Part shown: positions 37,209 to 48,082 of the stretch, piece by piece
Numbering within the stretch: position 1 is the stretch's first letter
Layout of the letters: each line of letters opens with the position of its first letter
Assembly: GCF_029168945.1 (NCBI RefSeq)
Contig: NC_083602.1
Coordinates: 11,157,850 to 11,221,849, forward strand
DNA: 64,000 bases
DNA from: Cannabis sativa
Lineage: Eukaryota; Streptophyta; Magnoliopsida; Rosales; Cannabaceae
Direction of reading: 5' to 3'
Made by a program: the position numbers and the translations under genes
Notes under the pieces: generated by a model
Seen by the model: the letters and a program-made list of their open reading frames with translations, nothing else
Database searches by the model: none
What the model was told of the DNA's origin: nothing

Positions 37209-38952
37209 CAGGGAATGAACTCTGATTAGTTGTTATCAGTTGAGAATTCAGGAAATGAGTATTTCTAGTTTAGTTATGGATGTCCGGTATGAGAAATATT
37301 GCCTCTATCGTATAGGTTACAATAATTCCCTTTATAACGGTGATTAACTGTTAGTGATTTGGAAATTTAAAAGTTGTGTCAGTTTAAGGAAAATTGATAC
37401 CAATTATAATAAGTAGAGATGAACAAGATTCAAGTTGATAATAAGGTGGAAATTCTTCATAGTTAAGTGAACAAAACCGATGAGAAATTGTAAGAGGTTA
37501 AGGGAGTGATTGAAATTAGATTTAATTAACGAAGGAATGAAAGCAAGAAATACAATTAGGAACGACAAAGACGCATCTACTTTCTATTAATCCACCATGA
37601 GCTTACCTCAGAGTTAAGCATACTTAACTTGGGGTAATCTCAAGATGGGAAATCTTTCATGAAGTCATCTCAAAAAGTATATAAGTAAGGACAAAGTACG
37701 CTAGAAAGATTAGTATTAAGATGCTGAATCAGTAGTTGTTCCAAAAATTATAAGGAGAAAGAGATGTGTTAATAAGTAGAGATTTATAAGGTATCGAGAT
37801 GAGTATATAGTGAGTAGAAATAAGAAATGCTCTAATTGAGTATCTATCAAGAACGAATACTTAAGTTGTGACTAAGTTAAGTGAGTAGATTAGCTTAAAA
37901 GGACCCATAGGAAGAATAGAAAGATATAATTATGAATTATGTACTGTGGGATCTTATGATTTCATCTAACTTGTAGCGGTTGGATGCACCGACTTAATAT
38001 GTTGTCTATTAGTGTAGATAATTTATGCATCAAATGAGAATATGGAGTTCATACGAAGGAATTTTCTAATCTTCTGAATTTCCAAGGTTGATATCTTTGG
38101 CAAACATGTTAAGAATTAAAGAAGGTTATTGAGAACCATGGAGATTAAAGAGAAAATAGTACGATGTTTTATTATTAAAAGGTTGGTAACCTGAGAAGAT
38201 CAATAGAATATTAGAAACATGCTGTAAGCATATTTGATAAAGGTTAGATTATCTTAGAATAATCTCTTCCCTGACGAAGCGTTTATCTAAAAGTGATAAT
38301 TAAATGTACTATTGGTTAGATACTTTAATAAGTGTGGTATGAGAGAAATATTAGACACCTGTTCACTGGAGTAACATAGGTGAGAAAAGAATACGATGGA
38401 CCGAAAAGACCCAAGGAACTAATAAAATCATAGAGTGAATTCGAGTTGTATGCTCGCTTCATTGAGTACACAGAACAGCTACGCTGATTTACAGCATAGG
38501 ATTATCGAGTTTTAAATAGGATATTTTGTGTTTCTTCAAGTATTTCCTATAAATGGATACGCAGAGAGGGAAGTTAAACCTTAAATGTGCTATACCTTCT
38601 AATAGTGGAGTAAGTAAGCCAGGTAGCCTATTAGCTAGACTTAACTCATGCATTGTCCAAAGTATATAATGTGTTTCATATCTCCATGCTAAGAAAATAT
38701 GTATCAGACTTGACTCATATTCTGAGCTGTGATGATGTTAAGCTAAGATAAATTTATTATATGGGAAAAAACATCTTGTCCAGATTTTGGACTAGAAAAA
38801 AAAGGAAGTACTATGGAATGAGACAATTCCACTAGTTAAGAAAGTGTTGTAGAGAAAAAGCAAGATAGAAACAAAAATTTGAGAGTTAGAACCATAAATA
38901 CGGGGGTAATATCCCGAACTGTTTAAATAAATTTCGAGGACAAAAGGATGGT
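37209..38952 (+). pseudogene. heavily decayed gypsy pol (element I), plus strand
   Basis: At 37230-37260 a stretch reads like the SGYHQLRI motif of RT. 38380-38600 gives fragments of the integrase linker. At 38655-38740 VYNVFHISMLRKYVSDLTHI is readable, followed by a purine-rich end (38932-38952) and an LTR start. Stops and indels occur every few codons. It is clearly gypsy at the 3' end, less certain between 37320 and 38380, where I see no clean motif. It faces the opposite way to element G, with the junction inside RT sequence of both. Confidence 0.6.
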
Positions 38953-39979
38953 TGTAATATCCTGATAAGCCTAATGGTAAATAATTAAGTTTATATTTAT
39001 ATTATGGATTAATTAGGTTATAAGTGGGATTATGATCCTACTAATCTATTTTAGCATAAAATTTAAATTTACTATAAGTGAGTAAATAAGTGTAATTTAT
39101 AAATTACGGAGATTTATATATCATGTGTGAATGTAATATGAGCTCTATATGCAATAAAAATATTTTTATGTTCAGTGACCCCGAAGACACGATAAGTAGA
39201 TAAATAAGCGTAATTTGTTAATTATAGAGTTTATCTAAAATATGTGGATATAGTGTAAGTTATTTATAAAATAAAAATATTTTTAGATTTGGCGACCCTG
39301 GAGACCCGATTGGAGACCAAAAATTTCACAACGATATTAGTTAGAAATATTGATGGGATTATTGAGGTAAGTCGATTTTAGATATATTAGGATATTTTGG
39401 GATACTCAAAATTGGCAAATACCCTAAAAGTAGAGATTTTTTAGTGACTAAAAATGATAGGATAACTATTAATAATAAAAATTTTATTCATATTATTTTA
39501 GTAATATTACTATTATTATAATATTATTTATATATATATATTAAACTTAATATATATATTATAAGTTTATAATAGTACGAATGAAACTCTCCTCCTCCCT
39601 CGACGAAAACTTTTTCTCCTTTTATTTATTTTCTTCAATTTTAACTCAAAACCTAGCAATCTAAGCTCCATAGTAGTGGGATATCAAATCTTTAGAGAAA
39701 GAAAGTCTAAGGTATAGTTTAATTTTATTTTAAGCTTAGAACGAATGATTTTATATAGGAGTTTCGTGAATTAGAATAGTAATGGAGATTTTGACTTCGT
39801 AGAATTATTTTTTGGTAGCTATGGACTAGTTTCGATGTTTACTTGTTGAATTTGAGGTGATTTTGAGTTAGAAATCGAGTTTAGAACTTTTTTTTAAGGC
39901 TTAGTCCGAACGTTAATGGCGTTTTTTGTTTAAGGGCTCGTTTTTAATTTTAGTTACGTTAGGACTGTAGTATATATGG
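38953..39979 (+). repeat. probable 3' LTR of element I, outer end not determined
   Basis: Starts TGTAATATCC right after a purine tract, in the manner of LTRs D and E (TGTAATGACC). Very AT-rich with a TA repeat near 39525. The sequence likely continues beyond the MITE to about 40728, but I cannot place a CA end. Confidence 0.45.
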
Positions 39980-40627
39980 TAGGGGTGGGCATCATCCAAT
40001 CCAATTTAATGAACCGAACCGATCGAATCCAATCCAATTAGAAAAAGTTGGATATCGAATTACAATTGGATTGTAGTGGATGCTAAAAGTTGGATTCTAA
40101 TTAGATTGGATCGGTTATTGGATGTTAATCTCAAAATCTAATTAAAAACTGATCATATCCAATTACATTTATATATGTTAAAAAATTATTTATATAATGA
40201 AAATATTGAAAAATATAATATATGTTTATTACATTTTTATTAGATTTTTTTTTTGTGTTGAATTTATAACACTTGGTTGTTTTTATTTTCACGATGTTTT
40301 GCTCTATTTTATTACTTAGAGATATTGTTGTTTTAATTATTTAAACTTTTTGGATACATTACTTGTAACGATCATATGTTTATGAAGTATTACACTTAAA
40401 TAAAAGGTGATACTTAGTTATTAAGTATTTTTCAGTTAATATTGTAATTTAGATGTGTAATTGGATATCTAATTAAAAAATCGATCCAATCTAATTAGTA
40501 ATTGGATTGGATAGGATTTTGAGGTCTAATTGGATTGGATCGAATGGTGATTTTCTAAATCCAATTGTTGATTGGATTGGATCGGATGAGAAAAAAAAGA
40601 TTGGATTAGATCGCATGCCCACCCTTA
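39980..40627. mobile_element. hAT-type MITE, 648 bp, 8-bp TSD
   Basis: Terminal inverted repeats TAGGGGTGGGCAT and ATGCCCACCCTTA are flanked by the octamers ATATATGG and ATATATGA (7 of 8 identical). No transposase is present. The interior is built of many copies of ATTGGATTGGAT and its complement, so the whole can fold back. TIR sequence, 8-bp duplication and size all fit non-autonomous hAT elements. Confidence 0.88.
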
Positions 40628-40728
40628 ATATATGATATATATGTGCCCTGTGAAGTATTGGTCAAAGTTCAAGGGGTTAAAATACTAATTTATAATGGTA
40701 AAAAAATAGAACCTAACAGTAGGGGTAT
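40628..40728. other. short flank between MITE and solo LTR
   Basis: AT-rich, probably the continuation of the element I LTR. A phrase 'aaagttcaaggggttaaaatactaat' here resembles 'aaagttcaggaagcaaaaatactaat' at 41730, so the solo LTR may have entered a repeated unit. Confidence 0.3.
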
Positions 40729-41641
40729 TGTTAAACCCGAAGTTCGGTAAGCACATCAGAGGAGAACACGTGTCGAGCTGGGAAGAACTCAAGTACACAA
40801 ACGACAAATACGCTTAGCATGGAGCAACTCGTTGAAAATATAATTCCCAGGATAGGTTTATAACTCGGTTGGCTGAATAGCCTTCTGCTAGACAGAAACG
40901 TACGATTTGCTAATTTATGTATTGACGAGAAACCATGTGAGTGCATACGCTCATGACGAGTCCTCAACCTCGCTGTGTGAAAGAGAAAGCGACGACACTA
41001 AAAATACTTAGCGTATATTATGCGATATACAAACTGAGCATAGATAGTATATATGGCGAACCAAGATAACAGGCAACGAGGCGTTTATCTCACTAAAAGA
41101 TGTTTTGCGTGCGAGGAAGATCTTCTCGACCCCAGAGAGTATAACCATCAAGGTTAAGATGATATTAGTCTCGAGAAGCTAAAATGACAAGCAGCTGCTC
41201 GCTATCAAAGTGATCTTGGCTCCCTCCTCGACGAGGCATCCCTATGAGATACGATTTACTGTATATCTTTAATTATGCCCTCATCTCGGCCCAATAAAAG
41301 CGGGATATTCATAGTTGTGTAAAAACTTCATTTATTTGGCTTGATTTGTATCAAATCCTACAATTTTGGGGACAATAACCGTAAATGTATTTTGGTCAGC
41401 TTTCTAATTAACTGCCACTATGCAGTTATAAATAGTGGCAGATAAGATTAAAAGAGAGGAGGCCCAATAAGAAGAAAAACATACTCAGAAATCTGAATAA
41501 GATTGACTCGTGGACTATGTAGAATTTTAACTACAAAACCACGTAAAAATTTGGTGTTCATATTTTTATTTTTCTATAGTTTTTCTGTGTTGAATCATAT
41601 TCGCGAGGCTCAATTTCGGTTAACGAAAATCTGCGTTAACA
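40729..41641 (+). mobile_element. solo LTR, 913 bp, TSD G/T-GTAT
   Basis: Bounded by TGTTAAACCC and ...CTGCGTTAACA, with pentamers GGTAT (40724-40728) and TGTAT (41642-41646) differing at one base. It contains a TATA-like box 'tataaatag' near 41429 and a downstream segment with two inverted bits, GTGGACTATGTAG and CTACAAAACCACG. No internal retroelement domains flank it. Family unknown. Confidence 0.7.
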
Positions 41642-43386
41642 TGTATAATTATGTAACTGTTATTTTTTAATTAGGAAGAGTTTTTAACAAGGTGTATATT
41701 TTAGAGAGTAAAATCAGGTAGTGCTGAAAGTTCAGGAAGCAAAAATACTAATTATTTATTATTTTTTCAAATAAGATAAAAAAAAATTAATCAATCCTAG
41801 TTTAAATACATTGCATTTAAGACTATTGTATTACAATACAATTGCCCAATTAAAACAAACTATTAAATACCCTATAAATAAGATATTTTTTTTTTAAATT
41901 CCCTACCTTAAAAAAAAAAATCATACATAAATATTTTGTTTTTCATTCCAACTATATATTGACCATATCTGAGATTTGATTTTAAAATTTTTATATATGT
42001 TCAAATTCGGAGCATTAAATTATTATTATTATTTTTTTATATATTAACGGAGCATTGAATTATTGATGCTGGATAGCTTGGCAGAAAATTGTTGATGAAT
42101 AAGTCATATTGGCTCGGGACAAAACCTTCTCCAGGAATTAAAAGATTTTATTCTTTAGAATTTGTACGATGCATGTCATAGGTGTGTTTAATTTGTTTTA
42201 TTTTCTTACAAATACATAGCATAATTAATTGGATGTGTTATTTCCTGTAATTTTTTATCGTCGATCGAGACATTATTTTATTTTGTAAACGAAACATTGA
42301 GGAGGCAAAAGGTCAGAGCTACATACATATATGTCATATAGTTGATAAAAAATTAAAGTTGCTCCTGGTTTTACTATATCTAAATACATATACACTAGAA
42401 CCTCTATCCAAGAATACACTAGGGACCAAATAAATTATATTCTAATTGAGAGGTTATAATTAAATAGAGTTACACTAAAAAAATTTAAAAACAAAAAAAT
42501 ATCAACATAACAATTATAACAATAAATAATCATTAATACTATATCATAATAGAAATATTTTAGAGTAAATATAATAAAATAAAATTATTAATTTTACATA
42601 AATAAATTTACAAAATACATGTATATATTTTATTAAGATATAATTATTCTTATATAGAGGTGTACTTTGGTAATACGAGACTTAGAAAATGTATAACTAA
42701 TTACAATATAGAGGTTATTTTTATTTATAACTTGCCTAAATTGGAATTTGATTTTTTTTATAACAAATTCGAAATTATTCTTGAATAGAGTATTTTTAAA
42801 TAAAAGTTTTATTGTAGATAAGTTACATATGAAAAGAGAAAACAATATTAATGATCCAACTGAGGGAAATAGAGAGTAATTTTGACATGCTCTTCGAAAT
42901 TAATTATTATATGAACATGTGATTAATTAAATGTAGCTTACATATGCAGATGCATCATGCATGATGACATAATTGGAAAAGATTACATAAGAGATATCAT
43001 GAGACAACAAAAAACTTTTTTCTGCATACCACTTAAAATAATCTAAGTCTGACTAAGCAATGCGAGATACTATATAAATAATTCATGTAAGTATTATACG
43101 AATTTCATTCATCTGGAAAACGTACTACAACTAAGTTAAGTTTACGATTATTTTTTTCGTTTTTTGATGAATTGAATTTTAAAAGACAATAACCTTAAGT
43201 TGTGTCAGCAACAATATTAATAAAATAATAATAATTAATTACCAAATCTATAAATAATTAAAATTTGAATGTGTCTCGTTTATTTAATTTTTGTGGGGAT
43301 TTAATTATGTTTGAGAAATTGAGTACTTGACAAGATAAGATTTAGCCAGCGATCTGTTCATTCCTTATAGAGGCCAATAATGGTTT
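41642..43386. other. AT-rich intergenic DNA, no gene recognised
   Basis: Long A/T runs and no credible ORF. Around 42389-42710 two 'tagaggtt'-type motifs in opposite orientation may be the remains of a small DNA element, but no clear ends or target duplication are visible. Confidence 0.4.
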
Positions 43387-43478
43387 CATTTGAAAAAAAT
43401 ACCAAAGACTTAAATCATTTTTCTGATTAAATCATTTGGAAAAAATACCAAAGACTTAAATCATTTTTCTGATTTAAC
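43387..43478. repeat. 46-bp tandem duplication upstream of the germin-like gene
   Basis: CATTTGAAAAAAATACCAAAG... at 43387 repeats at 43433 with only one or two differences per unit (for example gaaaaaaa/ggaaaaaa). It lies about 600 bases upstream of the ATG and could be in the distal promoter. Confidence 0.85.
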
Positions 43479-43963
43479 TGCCCCTCACCTCACATGACTC
43501 TATAAGTGTCCCTCAATTTAATTAAAGAGTTGCAATAAGTAAATATTTTTTTTATCTCAATTGCCTTTACCTATAATCTTATTTTATATATTTATATTTT
43601 TTTTCAAAACCACTTGAGTAAACACAGAATTAAAGATAAACCTTAATAGGGATAAACCTACAATCTTATTTAATCTCTCAAGGATATATTTATAGAAAAT
43701 AATAAATTAACGGAATAGTAATAACTAGAAGAATCGACCATTTCAAATTTGAAAGGGTCACTTTTGAGGAAAATAATTACATCTGCTAGAGTTGTTAAAT
43801 TATGGACTATATCCTTATTACTTAATATATTAAATTAACAACTACATAGTCATTGTATTAAATTTACCAAGTCATCTTTTGTATAATTTTTTAAATGATG
43901 AAGAGAAAACCAAGTCTCCGCTTATTCTCTTGTAGTTGTAAGATAGATTGCCTCAAATTCTTC

Positions 43964-43971
43964 TATAAATA
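43964..43971 (+). promoter_or_regulatory. TATA box of the germin-like gene
   Basis: TATAAATA about 103 bases before the ATG. A start of transcription near 43995-44005 would leave a leader of about 70-80 bases. Confidence 0.7.
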
Positions 43972-44073
43972 GATGTGTTACCAGTGCAAGAAAAATCACC
44001 CTCAATCAACAGCAAACATAGCATAAAAATTAAGTGATTTATAGTCCTCAAAGTTCATACACATATTTCAATC

Positions 44074-44857
44074 ATGAAAAGTGTTCCTTTTCTTCTCACA
44101 CTCACTGCCTTGGCCTTGGCAAGCTTCATAGCCTCTGCCTCTGACCCAAGCCCTCTCCAAGATTTTTGTGTGGCAGTAGATGAACCCCACAAAGCATGTG
44201 CGTACACATAAACTTTCTATAACATTTTTCTATAACATAAGTATGTGATTCAATATACTAATTAACAATTTTTCTTTCCTTTTTCATTTATGTCAAGCAG
44301 TGTTTGTGAATGGCAAATTTTGCAAGGATCCCAAGCTTGCTAAGGCTGAAGATTTTTTCTTCTCTGGGCTCAACGTTCCAAGAGACACACATAACCCAGT
44401 TGGATCTAATGTGACACAAGTGAATGTGGACTTAATTCCAGGATTGAACACTCTCGGAATAACATTGGCTCGCATTGATTATGCACCGTATGGTCAAAAT
44501 CCACCTCACACTCATCCTCGTGGCTCTGAAATCCTAGTAGTAGCTAAGGGAACTCTGTATGTGGGATTTGTATCATCAAACCAAGACGGAAACCGTCTGT
44601 TTACAAAGGTTTTGAAAGAGGGAGATGTGTCTGTGTTCCCAATAGGTATGATTCACTTTCAGTTCAATCCAAGACACGTTCCAGCAGTTGCATTTGCAGG
44701 TCTAAGCAGCCAAAATGCAGGAACAATAACCATTGCAAACTCAGTGTTTGGGTCAGATCCTGCCATTAATCCTGATGTGCTTGCCAAGGCTTTTCAAGTT
44801 GATAAGAACGTGATTGACAAGCTCCAGAAGCAATTTTGGTTTGGCAATGACAACTAA
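44074..44857 (+). CDS. germin-like protein, two exons (44074-44197, 44298-44857)
   Basis: Extracellular cupin of 227 residues. Exon 1 gives a hydrophobic signal peptide ([18 protein letters not shown], cleavage likely after the ASA near residue 23) and the germin N-terminus [10 protein letters not shown]. Exon 2 gives [11 protein letters not shown] (second cysteine of the usual disulfide), an N-glycosylation site NVT, cupin box 1 [15 protein letters not shown] (metal ligands His, His, Glu) and box 2 [16 protein letters not shown] (third His). It ends with the helical tail typical of the family. Proteins of this family are apoplastic hexamers binding Mn; some are superoxide dismutases, and which activity this one has cannot be told. 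The single short intron near the N-terminus is usual for the family. Length is normal and no stop or shift is seen. This is the only intact gene in the window. Confidence 0.95.
44198..44297 (+). other. intron of the germin-like gene (about 100 bp) with a NAGNAG acceptor
   Basis: The donor GTGCGT follows the codon for Ala; the acceptor reads CAAGCAG. Using the first AG gives ...K-A-S-V-F-V, using the second (three bases later) gives ...K-A-L-F-V. Both keep frame. The intron is T-rich before the acceptor as expected. The donor is weaker than consensus, but no better one in the correct phase is present. Confidence 0.8.
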
Positions 44858-44895
44858 ACTAAATATACTAAAAAAGAAGATTGAATCCACAAATG

Positions 44896-44901
44896 AATAA
44901 A
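44896..44901 (+). terminator. polyadenylation signal of the germin-like gene
   Basis: AATAAA 39 bases after the stop codon, followed by a T-rich stretch (44920-44930). Position fits a plant near-upstream element. Confidence 0.55.
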
Positions 44902-45440
44902 TCATTATATTTACTATTTTTTTTTCTCATGTATTAATAATAAACAGTATTCTATTTCATAATTAATTTGGAGAACTGCCATTAAATCTAGTATATCTAT
45001 TTGTTTTAATACATTAATAAAATCATGTATTGTTAATAAAAATTTTATTATGATTATTTGACTCAATTTATTTATTTGTATATGCTCTAATATATTTTAT
45101 TTAAATTAGTTTAAAATATATGTAACATATAATTAATTTTGCTATTGAAATTTTATATATAAATACTATTAAATAAATTACAAAAAATTGAGAAATAATT
45201 TTAAATTATTATAAGAGTAACTTGAATAAATAAGAGTAATCAGTGACGACATAATATATAAGAAAAAGTAATATTTATTAGGGTTGATTTAAATTAGTTT
45301 AAAATTTAAAAAATTATTTTTATTTTATTATTGAAAATGTATATAAAAAAATTGGTTAAAACATAAAGAAAAATTAAGTAAAATATTTTATATCAATATA
45401 AGGGTTTTTCATAAACATACAATAATTATTTATTTATTTT
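44902..45440. other. AT-rich downstream region, no feature recognised
   Basis: About 540 bases of AT-rich sequence between the gene and the LINE remnant. No ORF or repeat ends recognised. Confidence 0.5.
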
Positions 45441-46930
45441 ATGAATAAGATTATTGCTCAACCAAAACTTGTCACAACCTCCCACTTACAATCCCTTTAC
45501 AACAAAAAATGCAAAATCTCTTCTAATTTTTAGAAATTCAAGCAAAACAGTCTCTATCACTAGCCTTTCTTGGTATTACAAGACTAATTCTAAATTAATT
45601 TTATTTTCTACTCTTTGTACAATATGTTTGATAACTCAAATTTTGTGTGACTAAAGAACATCATTTCTTGCTCTCCAAATATAATAGACAAGATCAGCAA
45701 GAATCACATACATAATATTTCTCTAAGCATTACTAACTTTTTTCGCTTTATTGATCTAACGAAGTAGACTAGCTAAATCCATGGCACCACATTTCAACCG
45801 TCACAAATGCTTAATCTCCTTAAGGCAGGTGCTACTATAGCTACAATGGAAGAACAAATGATGCGTATTTTCCTTAGCAGCCCCGCACAATAGACAATTT
45901 TGATCAGCCACCAAATCCATTTGCAACATAGTATCTTTTGTCTGAATCCTCTATAACAAAACAAGCCAAAGCACTATTCTACGTTTCAAAATGCTCAGCC
46001 TATCCCAAATAATTTGGCTCCAAGTCACCACTTGAGGTTGCTCAAAAAGCAATTGATGCCCTTATTTAATGTCGTACTTTGAAGCTGTAAAGGATACTAG
46101 ATCAGTTTTAGCATTTAAAGCATCTTTGATAGCAACAAGTTTTTTCCACTACCAACTACAATCGGTGGGAGCTTGGTAATCTCACCAATTTCTATCCATT
46201 AAGTAGATGCTATTAATCTACTTAACAAATAGATTATTCTTCTTGGTTTTAATTGCCCTAACATATTTTCTCATGGCGGCCATATTCCAATCAAGCACTC
46301 TTCGAAAGTCCAACCGCCCACTTTCTTTGGCAAACACACATTTTTCCAAACCACTAAACTTGGACTACTATCATGTGCTAAGCCTTTCCAGAAAAAGGCC
46401 CTACAAATAGCTTCCACATGTTTCAAGAGTTTCTTGGTAAAAAATTATTATTTGAGCCCAATAAGAGTGTCAAGTAATCATAACTGAGTTTATGAGAGTA
46501 ACTCTCCCCATATAAAATAAGTTCATTGAACTCCATACCTTTATTTTGGTAGTCATCTTCTTTAAATGCTATTATATTCTACTACAGACATGCTTTTTGA
46601 GCAAATCGATACGCCAAGATACTTAAAAGGGAGGTTAGTTCTGGAGTATCCTGACATTTCAAGAACTCTTGCAACTTCAGCTTTCTTCATATCACTACAA
46701 TATACATCAATTTTATATTCATTTGGTATCATCAGCCTTAATATTGAAGAAAAGAGTTTTAAGCCCTAATTAGCATTAGCATAACAAAAACAAAATCACC
46801 ATGAAAAAATAGTAGCAAATAATCTGCAAAACAAATGTGATTTAGCTTCAAATTTGCACATTGGTTATGAAATTTGAAGCCTTTCCAAGAGCCAACCTCT
46901 TTTATAATTCTAGACAAGTATTTCATGACA
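45441..46930 (-). pseudogene. L1-type LINE remnant: RT C-terminus to zf-RVT
   Basis: Reading leftwards on the minus strand: an RT palm relic (KSHLFC.L, corresponding to the usual THLCFADD region), NLPFKYLGV, then KNVCLPKKVGGLDFRR, a TDCSWYWKKL segment, and the reverse-transcriptase-associated zinc finger (DQNCLLCGAAKENTHHLFFHC). These occur in this order in plant L1 ORF2. Stops and shifts are frequent. The 5' side is cut by a G-family LTR relic at 46936. Any poly-A tail would lie near 45420, but is not evident. Confidence 0.75.
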
Positions 46931-46935
46931 AGAAT

Positions 46936-48082
46936 TGTAAGATAATATTAATACACGAGTATATGCAATCGAATCAAATAATATAATGATAAATAAAGAA
47001 TTGTTCCCACGAAAATTGATTATCTAGTACTAATTAATAAAATCTTTAGTCTTACTTGATCAGTAATAATATTGGAGAAAAGTAAATAAAACAAACAATA
47101 ATTAAAATTTAAATAAATAACAATAATAAAAATAAGAATTATTATGGTAGCTCTAACCATATCCTTTATTTTACTTCCTAATGAAATTACTCAATTTCTC
47201 TTATTCCTATTCAATTGATCAGTTGAATGAAGAAATTTATAATGTAGTTAAGACTTATAAACCCAATCTATGTGAAAACTCTCTATATTTCTATGGTAAG
47301 TTTAATCATAAAGATAGCATTTATAAGCATAACAACAAATAAAATCATACAAATAGCCTAGGTACTTTTATCCTAAATCAATTTACAATAAATATGCATA
47401 ACAATCACAGCATATTCAAATCTTACCTTCCAAAATTTTGATTCGAATTCATAGATGACAATTATAGATGACCAGTAAATAATTACAAAATTAAAACAAA
47501 TTGTATGGAATTGAATTAAATTAGAAGAAGATAAAATTGGAAAATCATTTTAATCCATAAAATAAATTCAAGTGGTTCACATAATAATCCTTAAAAGAAA
47601 ATTAGCTACTAGAAGGCATTCTAAAACAATAAATATTCAATTAAAAACATAAAAGATAGAGATGGAGAGATAGAACATTGTTTGGAGTCCTCCAATGGTA
47701 TCTTCTGCTCCTTGCCCTCCTTCAACACTCAGAATTTCTCTCAACTTTTAAATATTATTAAATCTAAGCTCTCAGCTCCTTTAAATAAACAATTAGAAAG
47801 GTTTCCAAAATCCACCAATGCCCAAAATTGGTCTCCAAGTTTGAATGATAAAGGAAATGTAGTTCCAACTAATTTTATAGACAAAATTTGAGAAGTTTCC
47901 CTTCTTTTTTTATTTCTCCAAGAGTCGCGACTCGCTCGTTTTCTGATTTCCTACTTTGAGTACTAATAGTATTTTGGCTACAACTCTCTCGATATAGCTT
48001 GAAATTGGATGTTTTGCTCTACTATAAAACTAGGCTTCAGAGGTAGTTTGTAAGGCCTTTCAGCATCAATTTTTGTAAATTT
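46936..48082 (-). repeat. third, diverged copy of the G-family LTR, first part
   Basis: Shares with 5962-7289 the order: 'acacgagtata', 'gttcccacgaaaa..g', the 'tagcctaggtacttttatcctaaatcaattta' block, the leader-like 'ctcctccaatg..cttctgctcct' block, and a GAGTCGCGACTC palindrome at 47922-47933. Heavily mutated. It is interrupted by a CACTA-like element and seems to continue at 51130. Confidence 0.6.

Noticed and set aside
42389..42720. A MITE with 'agaacctctat' and 'atagaggtt' ends
   Set aside because: The opposite motifs are short and I could not find matching termini or a target duplication.
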